From: Atrichornis clamosus
Taxonomy: Eukaryota; Chordata; Aves; Passeriformes; Menuridae
Assembly: GCA_013400975.1 (NCBI GenBank)
Contig: WBMZ01005332.1
Coordinates: 1 to 64,000, forward strand
Length of the DNA: 64,000 nt
Reading direction: 5' to 3'
A program made the translations under genes and the position numbers. Below, in pieces: positions 34,240 through 47,000 of this stretch (position 1 is the first letter of the stretch; every line of letters begins with the position of its first letter). The notes under the pieces were generated by a model. The model ran no database searches. It worked only from the letters and a program-made list of their open reading frames with translations, and was not told the origin of the DNA.

Positions 34240-34375
34240 AAGAATCACAGAATAAGCTAAGTTGGAAGGGACCCATCTGGATCATCGAGTCCAACTCCAA
34301 GTCCTGCACAGGACACCCCAAGAATCACATCATGTGCCTGAGAACATTATCCACACTCTTCTTGAAATCCAATCT
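34240..34375 (-). repeat. CR1 LINE 3' end, minus orientation
   Basis: AGAATCACAGAATAAGCTAA, then GTTGGAAGGGACCCATCTGG and CACCCCAAGAATCACATCATG match the reverse complement of a CR1 3' end. It is the same subfamily type as the copy at 29338. It fades out near 34,375. Confidence 0.9.
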
Positions 34376-37300
34376 TGCAATCCAGTCTTAATTGATTTGA
34401 CTTAAATTGAAATAAAATCTAAATATTTTAGTTCATCTTATGCTTTTAGTCATCTCAACTTGAAGCTTTTTTTGAAATGTTGGGTTGTTCTTTTTTTTGA
34501 TTTATATGAGATATGTATTTAATTTGTACCACCTCAGAACAAACCATAAATCTGGAATTGAGAACAACAGTGGATAAAGAGTTAATTTAAAAGAGAATTA
34601 TTTTTTAAGACATAAGTTGTGTGACAGTGAGGAATCCAGAATTAAAGCCTAGCCATGAAAAAAATAAGCCTATGATAAAACTGTGATAAGCTTATGGCAA
34701 AACTTTGATCATCAGTTCTTTCTTTAATGACAAATTATATGTATGAAGACTGTACAGTGTCTGTAATTCCTTGTTTAAATTATGAACCTGACTGTATATT
34801 GTGCTCTCTCTTTTTTTTTTCTGAGTGCAGGAATCTCACCAAAAGTGTATTTAAGTGGGCAAATGGGATATTGCTATTTTTTTTCCCCAAAAATCAATAC
34901 ACTAGTAATTTTGTTACTCAAAAATGCCATATGAGTTACCTGAAATCAATCTTTTAAGGAAAGATAACATATATCTGAAATATAAGATATATATTATAGA
35001 TATATTTAACTTCCATATATCCACAGCTTACTGCAAAAATGAGGACAAAAATCTCTGTGTTTGGTTTCGTATAATAACTAAGGAGGCTGCTGCTTTGGGT
35101 CTGAGACAGAATGACCAGGCTGCTGAATCTTCTCACAAAGGCATTGTTTAATCCTACAGGTATTGATAATAGTATTCTTAGATCATTGTCAGTGTCAGAG
35201 AATTATCTTTTGTTTTTCTGCTAGTTCTCTGATTTATATTAGTTCTATGGAAATGTTTTAAGGGTGAGAAACAAAGTGATGCATAGACTTAGCCAGTTCC
35301 AGAATTGGAAAGATTAACATTGGAGAGAGGCAGAACATTTTACAAAGTAAGAAGAGGAAGTTTACATTCTCATACTGAAATATATATTCTTTGTAGACTC
35401 AGAACATCTTGGATATTAAAAAGGTTTATCAAAGTCAATGAGAATAGCCAAATATTGTAACCATGAGGATATACATAAATCTTTGCAGGATCCAGGCCTT
35501 TGTTAATAAGTTTTGTTTCATGATGAAATGATATATTTGAAAAAAATAAACCACATAACTTTGAGAATCAATTTATTTCAAAACTAGTTGAAAACAAAAG
35601 GAGATAATCTATTTTTTATTGTTTTTTTGAAAACTTAAAACCGGTTGGTTTATTTTTTCTTTAAAATAGAATATTTACTGAAAGAAGCCACCTCTTATTT
35701 TTTCTCACCTCCTGCCTCCCTCTTCACCTAAATGAGTGAAAAATATATTCTTAGTAAGACATCTTTTTTTTCTTCAAAAATACTTTTAAGTAAAGGTTAT
35801 GTGTTTCTCTTTTAGCATCTGTGAATAATATAATTTCATTTTGACTTTAAAGGTTTCAAACAATGGCATAAATTCTAATACTACATGCCCATATGCAAGT
35901 TTAACTGTATTATTTTTAATTGTTCTCAGTACTAAAGTCAGGAAAACACATAGGGATGCTGATAAATATCAGCAAATCAAGGACATAGGGATTAACATTT
36001 TACCTCTACTTTCTTGTAGCAGATTATTTCCGAGCCTGCACTGTTTCAGTGTGGCAAGAAAATTTAATGGTAGCCAACAGAAAGCATCACATTAATTTTA
36101 CAAAATGTGTTCTAGGAATGTCAGGCGATTTCAAATTTAGGCAACTCTTGTCCTTTTACCTTCATTTGCAACCCAGTAACCATCTGAGTTGACAGAAACA
36201 TTATAACCAAGAAACTGGAAGCATGTTCTTTCTGTCTGGCACAAGCACATCTTTTTCATGGTTGACTGCAGACTTATCTCCTCTGGATATGAATATGTAC
36301 TTTGACCAACCTGATATTTCTAATCTTGTTCTAGAAAAACATGTCTGTCAGTTTTGTAATCTTCTACTGGTCTGCATTCACAGAAAAATTTTTTGATATA
36401 GCACCTTTTCTTAGGAATTTTCTCTTTCTGCTCCCAGTTTGCACAGGTGAGAGTGATTCTACCTATTTCCCACAATGTGCTTAAATCAAAGGAATCTTAG
36501 CTCACACTCACAACTTCTTCCTTAAAATAATACTCCTCTATCTTTGCACATTCACTTTCTGCATCTTAGATCCTGGCCTTTTCCGTGCATGCACAGTGCC
36601 AGAAGGAAAAGGTGCTGCATGAAGACAATGTGCCACACAGGCATATAGACTTATGGGCTGGTGGACTTAGAAAAGGTCTGTATTGGTGGGAAAAGGGAAG
36701 CAAAAGACTGATGGCTGGCCCTTGTTTGACATCAATCCTGAGGAAACTCCAATACTTATTTTAAGATTACTAGAAAAACCTTGTTGAGTGAGCCATGTTA
36801 GTCTGAAAGACACTTCAAAATGGGACAGGCTGTTTGTGGGAGATGCTTGACTCATCCCAGAAAGGAAGGTATAGAAGCTGAAATGTCAGCTCATCTTCAG
36901 ACGGTAGATTGCTGATATCTGTTATTTATGTTAACTGTCGAATGATCATTAATTTAAATGGCAAAACTGTGATCAATTTTTACAGATGTTTAGGTAAGGT
37001 GAGTGATAGCTGGAACAAGGCTCCCCTATCTCCGAGTTAATAAACCCTCTAAGGGGAAATATTAAGCTTGTTTGGACAATGATAAAAAGCATTAGCTGAG
37101 TGATGATGAAACCGTAGCTAAGTGGGCAGTCTGCACAGCAGCTTTGCTCAGCAGGGGCAGAAGGAAGAACTCCTTGAAGTACAGGAGAAGTCAGGGAGTA
37201 TCCACCTCCTGGGAGCGCAGGATGATTCTTTGGTAGCTGCCTTGAACTTTGGAAGGGCAGTTGGCAAGTTTGCTAGGGGCAAATAGCTGCAGGCTTGCTG

Positions 37301-37739
37301 TGTGCCTGCCTCAAGGCTATGCAAAAAGGGTGTGAACAGGCTTAGGAAGACCCTTACAAAGGGACGAAGTCTTACCATGCCGAGCTGAGAACAAAGGACA
37401 AAATGGACAGTTTGCACTGGGAGCATGTAATTGTGAAGGTCCAGAGCAGCTCAGAACAGCCTCTTGCTGTTTTGATATACTCAAGATATTTCCCATGTAT
37501 TAGTAGCTAACCTAATCAGTGTAGAGCTGGGTAAGAGCAGGGCAATCCTAAGCATAACTTCAAAAGAGAAATTAAATTAAGAAGTTCCAAAACCTAATAA
37601 ATTTTTAGGTCAGTAAACAGGTAAAAGTCTCCCAGCAGAACGAAGACTGCTGGATTTATTGTACAAAGAGCAGTAGATACTGTGCTTGACAGCCAAATGC
37701 TATGCCAGTGGCAAGGGCTTCAAGTAGGATGTTACAAAA
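34376..37739. other. Intergenic, no gene seen
   Basis: AT-rich to about 36,400. A somewhat GC-richer block lies at about 37,130-37,450 with a 92-codon minus-strand frame of no recognised similarity. It may be an old repeat that I cannot name. Confidence 0.45.
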
Positions 37740-38230
37740 TTAAGAGACTGGACAAAAGGTGGCAACTGAGGTTCACTTTGAGCTACTTTAAGATTAGTAA
37801 TATAAGGAATGCATCCAGGTTTGCACAATATCATATTTTGAAATGATGCTTATAATTAAGGAAAGCTATCTTAGAGTCATTTTTGACAGTTCTCTGAAAT
37901 CATTGCCTTTAAATGCAGCAGCAACCAAAATGGTCAGCAAGATATCGGGTATCATCAAGGAAGACATGAAGATCAAGAGAGAATTGAAATGCTGTAAGGA
38001 GACAAGAACAGTTAGAAGAAGGCAATGAGGAAAGACAGGGACCTAGCAGCTTAAAGAAGGCTGAGGCAGAAGTTGAATTTGGACTTGTTATTCTCTAAGA
38101 CCCACAATGCAAGAATTAGAGGGCACTTGAAACTAGAAAAGGTCGATTTGAACAGGTAGAAGAAAATAATTCTTTATACATGAGGCAGTGGTCTTCTGAA
38201 TGTTGCTACCACAGAAAGCTGTAGAAACAG
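37740..38230 (+). mobile_element. Old CR1/L3-like LINE fragment
   Basis: Diverged but collinear with the 3' half of CR1/L3-type elements: GGTGGCAACTGAGGTTCAC, then GTCATTTTTGACAGTTCTCT, AATGCAGCAGCAACCAAAAT and GGGTATCATCAAGGAAGACA. Further on are AATTAGAGGGCACTTGAAAC and TTGCTACCACAGAAAGCTGT. It is much older than the CR1 ends at 29,338 and 49,640. Internal deletions are evident. Confidence 0.7.
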
Positions 38231-41200
38231 AGGGTATCATTTAAAAAAAAAAAAAAGCAGATTTATAGAAAAGAGTTTTTCTAAAGGAAAATAAGAGTTA
38301 AAGTAAGGTTGCACCTTCTAGTATCATAATTCTAGCAATAAATCTAGTATTAATAATACATCTAGTTTATGCTAATTTATGCTAAATTAGCTTAAATCTA
38401 GTATTAGCAATATCTAATATCATAGTAGTTGCAGGTCGTGGTAAAATAGAGGGGAATCAGACATAAGAAAATTTTCAGGCTTGTCTCCTACCCTGAAGTC
38501 TCATGTTGCCATTGTCTGAGATACAGTTCTGTGCTAGGTCAAGAAGTTGCTTGAACCTGGAGGGTACTTACTATGTTCTGATAAGGATCAACTTTAGCTG
38601 GACTTTCTAGAATAACAATAAATACAGATGTCTATTCATGACAGAAAACCGTGAAGTTCTAACATCTGTTTGAGCCATTTTAGGACATGACCTGATCCAT
38701 GTGTGAATGAATGCTCCAGAATAGCTCCTCAGTGCTGAAAATAAGTTTTGCCAGAATGCCTTCTGGATCTGTGATCTTCAAAAATCATGGTATCCCAGTT
38801 TTGGATGATGAAAGTCAACTTTATCTTGTATGCTTTTGGTACTGAAGTGATAAGACTGTAGTATGAGGACAATACAGAGGTTATACAGAAACACATCATT
38901 TAAACAGAGAAAAGATACCTAGATATGGGCAAAGAAAGATTAAAAGATAACAATGACAAAACACTTTTTAGGAATGCTGGATAGAGTCCCTGTGGATGCA
39001 TTTGAAATTTCTGTAATATGTCATTAAATTTTCCAAGTTTGTTCGTCTGTTTTATAATTTTCATTTCCTGTGATTTTCCTCACTTGCACATCATAATAGG
39101 TAAAAATAATACTTCCCTTTTCTGATGCCATTGTGAAAGCATATCTCCTCTGATTCAAATAATCTGTGTAAGAGTTAATTCCAATATTTTAATTGTACAG
39201 CAAGTATTTTTCAGGTCACTTTGACAGTAGTGCTATCTTTTCAGCACTACAATAATGATATGATAAGAAAAGTTTAATTGCCACAGATAAGGCAATGCAG
39301 TGTCTTTATATATATAAACTCTCGCAAAATCTTCACACAAATATTTGTTTTTTGTACACTTATGGCCATCACTCTGTGCCTGAGCATATCTTAGTTATTT
39401 CATCCATGCATGGAAATTACTGCCTTACAGCTGTATAAACACTGAAAATCAGGTTGACTAATTGACTAATCTCTTCCTGTGTTTGTTTATGTTAATAGGT
39501 TTACTCACTTGTGCTGTCCTAATGTGGGCTGGAAATGATTGAGTGTGATTTTAAGCAGTCTAGAGTGTAGTTAATTTTTCTAGAAAAGTCCTAGATAAAG
39601 TTGCAAAACCATACACCAGGGATTCAGAGGGCAGTTCACTCCTTTCTATTTTATACCTACTTTATAATGCTTCATTGTAATGGTGAGAGACAGTTTTGTT
39701 AGAATAATATGAACTAAAGAATCAATTTCTGTACATATAAAAATGTTGCCAGCTTAAGTGAGACATGTCAAAATGTGCAGTTTTATGGAGAAAGAAACTT
39801 ACAATACAACAATAGAGTTGCACAACATTTCTGTATCCTGACAAAAAGATGAACAAGTGATTCCTATCTGCTGTCTATAATGAGTTCAGTGAACTTTCTC
39901 TGTAGCTGATAATGAGATCCAGCTGATAACAGTTGTTAATCAAAATGACGTTGGTGTCTGAGCTACTGAGGTTGTTGAGGATAGCAGGATTAGTGCTCTT
40001 TCTTTCCTGTGAGGAGCAGGTTGAGTGGTCAGAGCTGTGGCTGCTGGGTGGTAGTTACTAACTCCTGGGGAAGCACCTGACTCTTGGAGGTGGACTCGAT
40101 GAGGCATCAGTACAGCATAAAAAGACATATTTATATTTGGATTTAGACTGTAAGTTCACCTTATCTTTTCTGTTCCTAAGTGTGATGAAACTGTGTTGTA
40201 GTCCCGTGGAAAAATTGGCTTTTTTTGTTTGCTTTGTTTGTTTCTCTGATTCTCTAGAGAGGAGCTGCAGTGCCTCTTACCAGCCTTGAAGATTTTATTC
40301 AAGATCTGGACAGCCCAGTGGAGATGAAGTGGAGATATTACTTGCTGTTAAATGCATCTAGGTAAAACAAACCAATAAAAAACCCCAAACCGACTCAACT
40401 CCAAAAGTGTAGTTAAAACTGGCATTCGTGAATTAGTGATGATAAAGGCAGAGCATGAGGCTTCTGAGTAGCTGGAGAGGTGTTTGTAAAATGTTAATCA
40501 AATTGTCAGTGTCTTTAACATCCAGAATGTGCCATCAAATTAAGTGCAGGAAAAAAACTTAGTGCCAAGGATTCTATGAGGAGCAAATAAAATATATTTA
40601 TATGGTGTGTCTCTGGGAACATTGGGATTTTGCTTTCTTGAATGAAGGTTTAGTCAGCCTGCTTGCCTGGAGAAGTCCTGGATGTTTTTCTTCCTATAGG
40701 CCTTGGACAGAAACAAGGAAAGGCAAAACAATTTGAGAGAAGAATCTAGTCAATTGATCAGGGAGAAAGCCTTAGGGAAGATAACTGAGGAAGCTCACTG
40801 GAAAGCTGTGTGTAGAATGTGAATAGAAGAAACAAACCATAAAGCCTACAGAGTGGCATTCACTGTTCATATAAAATTTTTGATTTTTAAAATGAGGACA
40901 TATTTTTAATATATCAATATTTTTTTAATACCTCAATATATATATATTTTGTTGTTGTTATGGCCAAGGTATTCAGTTTCAGAAAACGTATGCAAATGAA
41001 AATCTTCCTCTGATCTTTGTGCCTATTGCATATGTTATGTTGCATATCTTGTGATGAAAGAGAGAAAGCTGTTTCTTCAGATGGTCTGCTTGCTGTATCT
41101 GAGTGTGTCTTTGACATAATTGGCAATCTGTCCCTGCATGGTCCCTCTCTGGGGAAGACAAGGAAAAAAAGATGGTAGTGTGTTTGAACAACAATCATAC

Positions 41201-43850
41201 CACTGTGGAAGACTGCTCAGAGGAGGTGGGTGCAGGCAATTGGCTCATGTAGCTCAGGGAAGAAAGCAAGGAGTGACCACAGTGATTTCAAGTTCAGCAC
41301 AAGCAGGACCGGAGAGTGGATTTTGGTTTAGATCAGCTGGCTGCATCTGTAGAGTGGATCAACTGGTTGTGTAAATGATTATTTTATTCCCGAGTTGAAG
41401 AAGAATGTGAGTGTTCCCCTGAGCTAGTCAGACTAGCATGGAGGAAGGTTATAAGTTGCCCAATAGAGTATATAAACTGACAGTCAACAGAATGAATTTA
41501 GAAATAGGTTTGAGCTGGATTCAACATTAGTATTCCCTCCCGGTGTCTGGGGATACCCAGTGCCATGATAACAAACATATAAGGATCAGTAATAGAAATC
41601 ATATTTGCATTGTGATCCTACTGTATGCTGAATTGCTGTGTTCTGCTTGTATTGTGATTTCACTGCACTGCCATATCCCTCTGCTAAATCAAAATCCATT
41701 CTAGCAAGAAATATCTTCAGATAAGTAAGTTTAGTATTAAACACTAAACCCTTCTCATGTGAAATGTCTAAAAAAAAGCTCATGTGAAATGCTCAGAGAG
41801 TAATGAATTCTGACAGAGCATACAGGATAAAAAGGGATTTTATTTTCAAAGTCTATTTTTCAGCTCCTATAGACACATATCAGTCAGGAGAGGGGAACAA
41901 GGGGGGTACTGAGTGAAGTTGTCAATGTGTTATGTGCAGCTGTTATTTCTTGCTCTTACTTTGTGTTGAAATTAATCTTACACAGAAGAGTGTTTTTTAT
42001 TCAAGTAAGAGAATAGTTTTCTGAAAAAAAAGTTTCTGATATTTGATGATCAGCTGCTTTATGCATAAACATGCTTAGTTTGCCACTAGGTGCCCCCACA
42101 ACCATAGGAATGCTAATTGTAAAAAACTGATACAACAAAATGTTTTGAAGAAAATGTAGGCAGTTAGAAACCTTTCTGACAAGTATTATTTGACAAGTAT
42201 GATATAGCCTATATCACAGATCCGATAATATTATAAAATTATTGGGTTTTACAAGTTATATAGCTTTAAAGTACTTTCTAAATGCAGTTAAACTATGTGT
42301 TCCTTCCTATTCTGCATCTTGAAATAATCTATTATTACCATATTTCTTTTTTTTTTTTTTTTTCAAATCAGAATGGACTAGTGTGTGTTTAAGTGGTTTG
42401 TAATAGTTTTGTACACCAGCCATAGCTCTGCATGGGATCAATTACCAAAAAGAATTATTTTTCTAAAATGGAAACTTCTATCTGAATATTTATTCAAGGT
42501 CATAGAAGTAATTTTTTGGCAGGATAGCTGAAGACCAGGAATATGAAAGTTTTGGCTTCTGTGCAGCTAGCTATACCTATGACAGCTTAGAAGGGTTCAA
42601 GCCACTATGAACTATATGTTTAGATCTCTAAATAAAATTGCATTTTGACTCACTAGAAATGCTTGTTATGTTTTATATTTTACTGAGTGGTGGATTATGT
42701 TATACTGTAGCAGAAAAAGGTTTTATAGAGGAAAAAATTATTTGGATTTTTCCCTGTGTTTGTACTTTGTCATGCCTCTTATTAGCTATATGTATGCATA
42801 TATAATCAATATTTTGCCTTCGTATTTCTTTAATACAGCAGGCAATAATAAAATTTCATAGGACCATGAGAGATTTGAGGAGAAGGATAGAAACATTTGC
42901 ATCACTTGTAGACTTCACCTGTGAAGGCTAGAAATCACAGTAACTGCAAAATAAACATTTCCATTTCCAGAATCAGAGAGGAGACTGTTATCCCATGTAG
43001 CCCATCAATCAAGAGTACTACTTAAGAAAACAGCTACTTAAATATTCTTTGTATTTGAAAATGTGAATGGTTAAGATGGTTGCTGCACTTCTATTTGTAT
43101 ACCTGAAATTTTCACATGGTGGATTAAAAAAAAAAAGACAGCTTCTCACTTGATGCTGTATACAAGCATTCCATGTCAACTAGTTAATTTGACAACAGGA
43201 CACCTGGAATAACACATCTGTAACACTTTCTTGTGTGATTAGTATGTTTCTTTCCAGAATGAAGTGGTCTTTGACGCTCTCACAATTGTACTTTGATCTT
43301 TTGTTCTCCTTGCCTCCAATCTCACTAAGCAGCTCCATCCTTCTTCTGACATCTTGAGATCCTGCTGTAGCCATCTCTGTTTGGCCCCTCTGAGATGGGG
43401 GAATTGTAGCAGGTGATGGGCTGTAGTGGTGGCAGGGAGGGAGGTCAACAGCAGAAGATGCTACTGGGGTGATGTTGTGGGGCTCGTAGGTTCAGTAATA
43501 CAACTTTTTCAGAGTAGCTGAATTGTTCCTGGCTTCTCACTATCTTCAAGCAATGGAAAACGTTTATGGGGTGAAAAGTCCAGCCTGGGTGGCTGTATGG
43601 AATAGGCAGAGTCGGCCTGGGCATGTCATCCTGCCACTGCTTATCATCCATTTAGGGATGAGTGTGTTCTGGGTGTCTCTGAGGAGCAGGGGAAGTAGCA
43701 AGTGGAGCTGCCAGAGCTGAGCTCAACCCCCTCACTAATGTAGGCAGACTTGTGTTGAAAACTCTCAGTTCAGTTTGCTGTTCAACTCTTTCATTACTTC
43801 TACTTAGCAATTTAATTTTTTAAAGTAGAGAACTAAAATTATTAGCTGAG
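38231..43850. other. Intergenic, no gene seen
   Basis: AT-rich. A patch at about 38,320-38,415 repeats ATCTAGTATTA and AATTTATGCTAAATTAGC motifs. A T-run of 17 lies at 42,347-42,363. A weak CTCF-like CCACTAGGTGCCCC occurs near 42,083. No gene is supported. Confidence 0.5.
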
Positions 43851-44021
43851 TTCCAAGGGCAGAAACTGTGAGTGCCCTACCCCTGGAAGTGTTTAAGGCC
43901 AGGTAGATGGAGCTGTAAGCAACCTGGTCTAGTGAAAGGTGTCCCTGTCATGGCAGGGGTTTTGGAACTAGGTAATCTCTAAGGTCTCTTCCAGCTCAGC
44001 CCATTCTATAATTCTATGACA
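43851..44021 (+). repeat. CR1 LINE 3' end, plus orientation
   Basis: CCCTGGAAGTGTTTAAGGCC, then AGCAACCTGGTCTAGTGAAA, TGTCATGGCAGGGGTTTTGG and a terminal CCATTCTATAATTCTATGA. This is a typical CR1 3' UTR and octamer tail, 5'-truncated. Confidence 0.92.
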
Positions 44022-47000
44022 TTGGATGCTCTCTTCCTACTTTAAGAAACATTTCTGCAGACCTTCTCCTTAATATTCAGTGTTCCTTCTCCTTCTGCAA
44101 GCACTGGAAAATTGGAAAGAACTATTAAAAATAAGATTTAAAATAATGCTTATTTGGTTGAAAAATTGTTGTGCAGAATATGAATTTAAAGTGCCTAAAC
44201 TGAAAACTTATATAATTTTCCCAAGTCTGCTTGTGCATTCTTTAAAGATGTTACTTTCATTTCATGACGGGGGAAAAAAGCAGCTTCTTTTGTGTTAGGG
44301 CTGTGACAGTCAGGAAGCTTAAAGATTACCATTCAGAAAATTATTCCTCTTTCAGGTGTTTTAGACACGCAGATTATCTTATTACAGGTATTTAATGAAT
44401 TCTATCCTTTAACTCATCATGTTAAAAAGAAGTGAAAATACCAGGGGAAAGGCAAAGTCTGCCTTGTTATGTATATATTTAACCTTTGTATGTAGTGGTG
44501 TAAAAACGTAGAAGGTACTTATTGTTGCTTTTGTATTTCCATTCTAATGACATGGAAATTCCATAAATGAAATGTTTAACAGCTGGGTAGTTAGTTCACA
44601 AAATCAAAATGAGCATTATAAATAATTACCTATCTTTCAAAAATTTATGTAAATTAACAGATATTAGCAGATCTGAGAGGAAAAAAAGACCGTTAGATAG
44701 CTGGAACAGACAGATGATAATCTGTTTGAATTTTATGTGTAATATTTCTTCTAATGCAACTCTAGTTGTGGTTTTCTTTTGTGGCTTATATTTTCTTGCT
44801 GTGAGGGTTATGGAAGATTTTGTGATTAGAAGATTGATAGGCCACTTCTGTGAAATTTTTCATTCATATCCTAAAATCATATCTCCTCTGTATTTATAAA
44901 GAATTAATGAACTAAATGTTACCAGTTCAATTTATCATGCTGCTTAAAAATGGACTGAGTGTGTTCAGAAGTGGCTTGAAATATTTCATCCAGCTGTACT
45001 GTAACTACAGTCAAATGTAATGAAATCTATTTGTACCTCAAGACCGCAGAGGACTTGTTCACTGACTGTGATGTCTAAAATTGCCCCCTTTAGACTGATT
45101 AGTGAGAGACATTGTAGGACAGGAATACCTAACACCAGAATCTTTGAAAATGCAACTATTCCTTGTTCTTTATTTCCCTTGTCTCCCACACCTAGATCCA
45201 TATGAAGAAAGGCACTGATTCCTCCATATGTACTTGTCTCTCTTTCTTGCCATGTAATTGTTTAAACTGGGAATCACTAGAAGCATGAAACATAGTTTTT
45301 AAAATCTTTGTACTAGAAATTTAATAAAGGAATCTTAAGGCTGTACTGCAATAGTGATTTCTAGATAAATAGTATATATTTGTGCCCAGTAGACAGGGAA
45401 ATAAAATGGGGGTAAACATGAAAAGGAATAACAGGTGATCTGCTCTGTAACTTAATATCGCTTCTCTAATTAAATGTTCTGCATTTTCCCCAAAAAGTTT
45501 ATTGGCCATTTCAGATGGGGTACTAAAATTGAACAAGAGTGTCTTGGGATGTATGAAGCTGCAGTCTGACATTATCAGTATGGTCAGATATTGCATGTCA
45601 TGATATTTTGCACTGTGAAAATGTCAGCATATATTAAGCAGAATAAAATATTTGCTTTATTAGTCATAATAAAATATTTATTTATATAACATGCATTCAA
45701 TTTCCCTAAATAATATAGATAATGGCGAAAGAGAAAAATTTCAAGTCCTCATTCTGCAACAGACTTTTCTGGACAAAAGTCTCCTCTTCTGAAGAGTTTC
45801 TATTGTGTTTCAGGCCTTAGTTCAATAACATATCTCCCTGAATATACTAAAATGCTGAATATTTTAGAACTGAAAGACTTTATTCCCTTTGCTTTCTTCA
45901 TTTCAGTGTTTTTAGGCTTTGTTCTTTGAGTCACTGCTGACTTGCATGTTAGGACTTCTAAAGAAAGCTGCATCTTATCTTGGGAACACATGTGAGCTAA
46001 TTTTCCACCTAATGCTACAGTGACATAAATTGCCTTTTATTAAGTATTTTTTATTTTGATTTTCTTGAAGCATCATGGGGAAATCATGAACACAATTTCT
46101 TTTGTAATGGGTCTGACCAATACCCTTAATCAGCAGAGAAAATAGGTAGAGTAAAAAGGAGTCAGAGTCCATCAGATTATGTTGTACTAAATATCAGAGA
46201 GGATATATGCTGAGAGCCTGACTGTGGTCTCTTGTGAGCTGTTCCTCTTCGCCCAATATCCTGTAATTTAGACCTGAGGAGCTAAATCAATTTCGCTTGC
46301 AGAAGGTCTGCTGATTGCACAAAACAGCAACATCAGGACAAAGGGGATTTTCTCTGCTCTCATCAGACAGTCACTGGACTGTGGTACTCCAGGATCTTGC
46401 AGGTTTGAGTTAGGAAAGGAAAGGTAGAAAAGCAGGTGACTTTTTTTGCAGCTGTTTCAGGTGACTCAGAACCTGCAACCAAGGGGAGCCCAGAGAAGCA
46501 GTGCCAGTTCTTCCAGCTTGTCTAGCTACCACAGGGCTTTGTAAACAGGCACTTCTGGCTCTCCCTTGTAGTCAACTGACTCATAGTCCTTACAATGAGC
46601 ACCTGAAGACCTCAGTAGCTACTCTGGGATTATTCATCCAACAGGGAAAACTACATAACAAAGTCTTAAACAGTGGAGAAACTTTATGGTAGTAAAATAA
46701 GCATTTAGTATCCTTCTGTGGTCACAATATTTGTCCTGTGAGTGGGTAAGAAGAAATCGTTGTTTTCTCTTTCAGTTCTTGATTGTTTTAATTCATATTT
46801 CACTTTAGAGTTTGCACAGTATCTCTTACTACCTTTGTCTGATTTCCGGGTGTTTCTGCCAGCCTGATTTGAATTTCATGTGGGGGTTGTTTTATTGGAT
46901 CATGAATTAGGTGAAGATAAACCAATAACCGTGGTTTCTGTAGAGCTGCAACTTAAAATTTTAGCTTTACTGTATGAACAGAAATATCTCAGTCTTAAAA

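Noticed and set aside
42083..42096. Second CTCF-like site CCACTAGGTGCCCC
   Set aside because: Two core mismatches, one in the invariant GGC part, and no GC-rich context.
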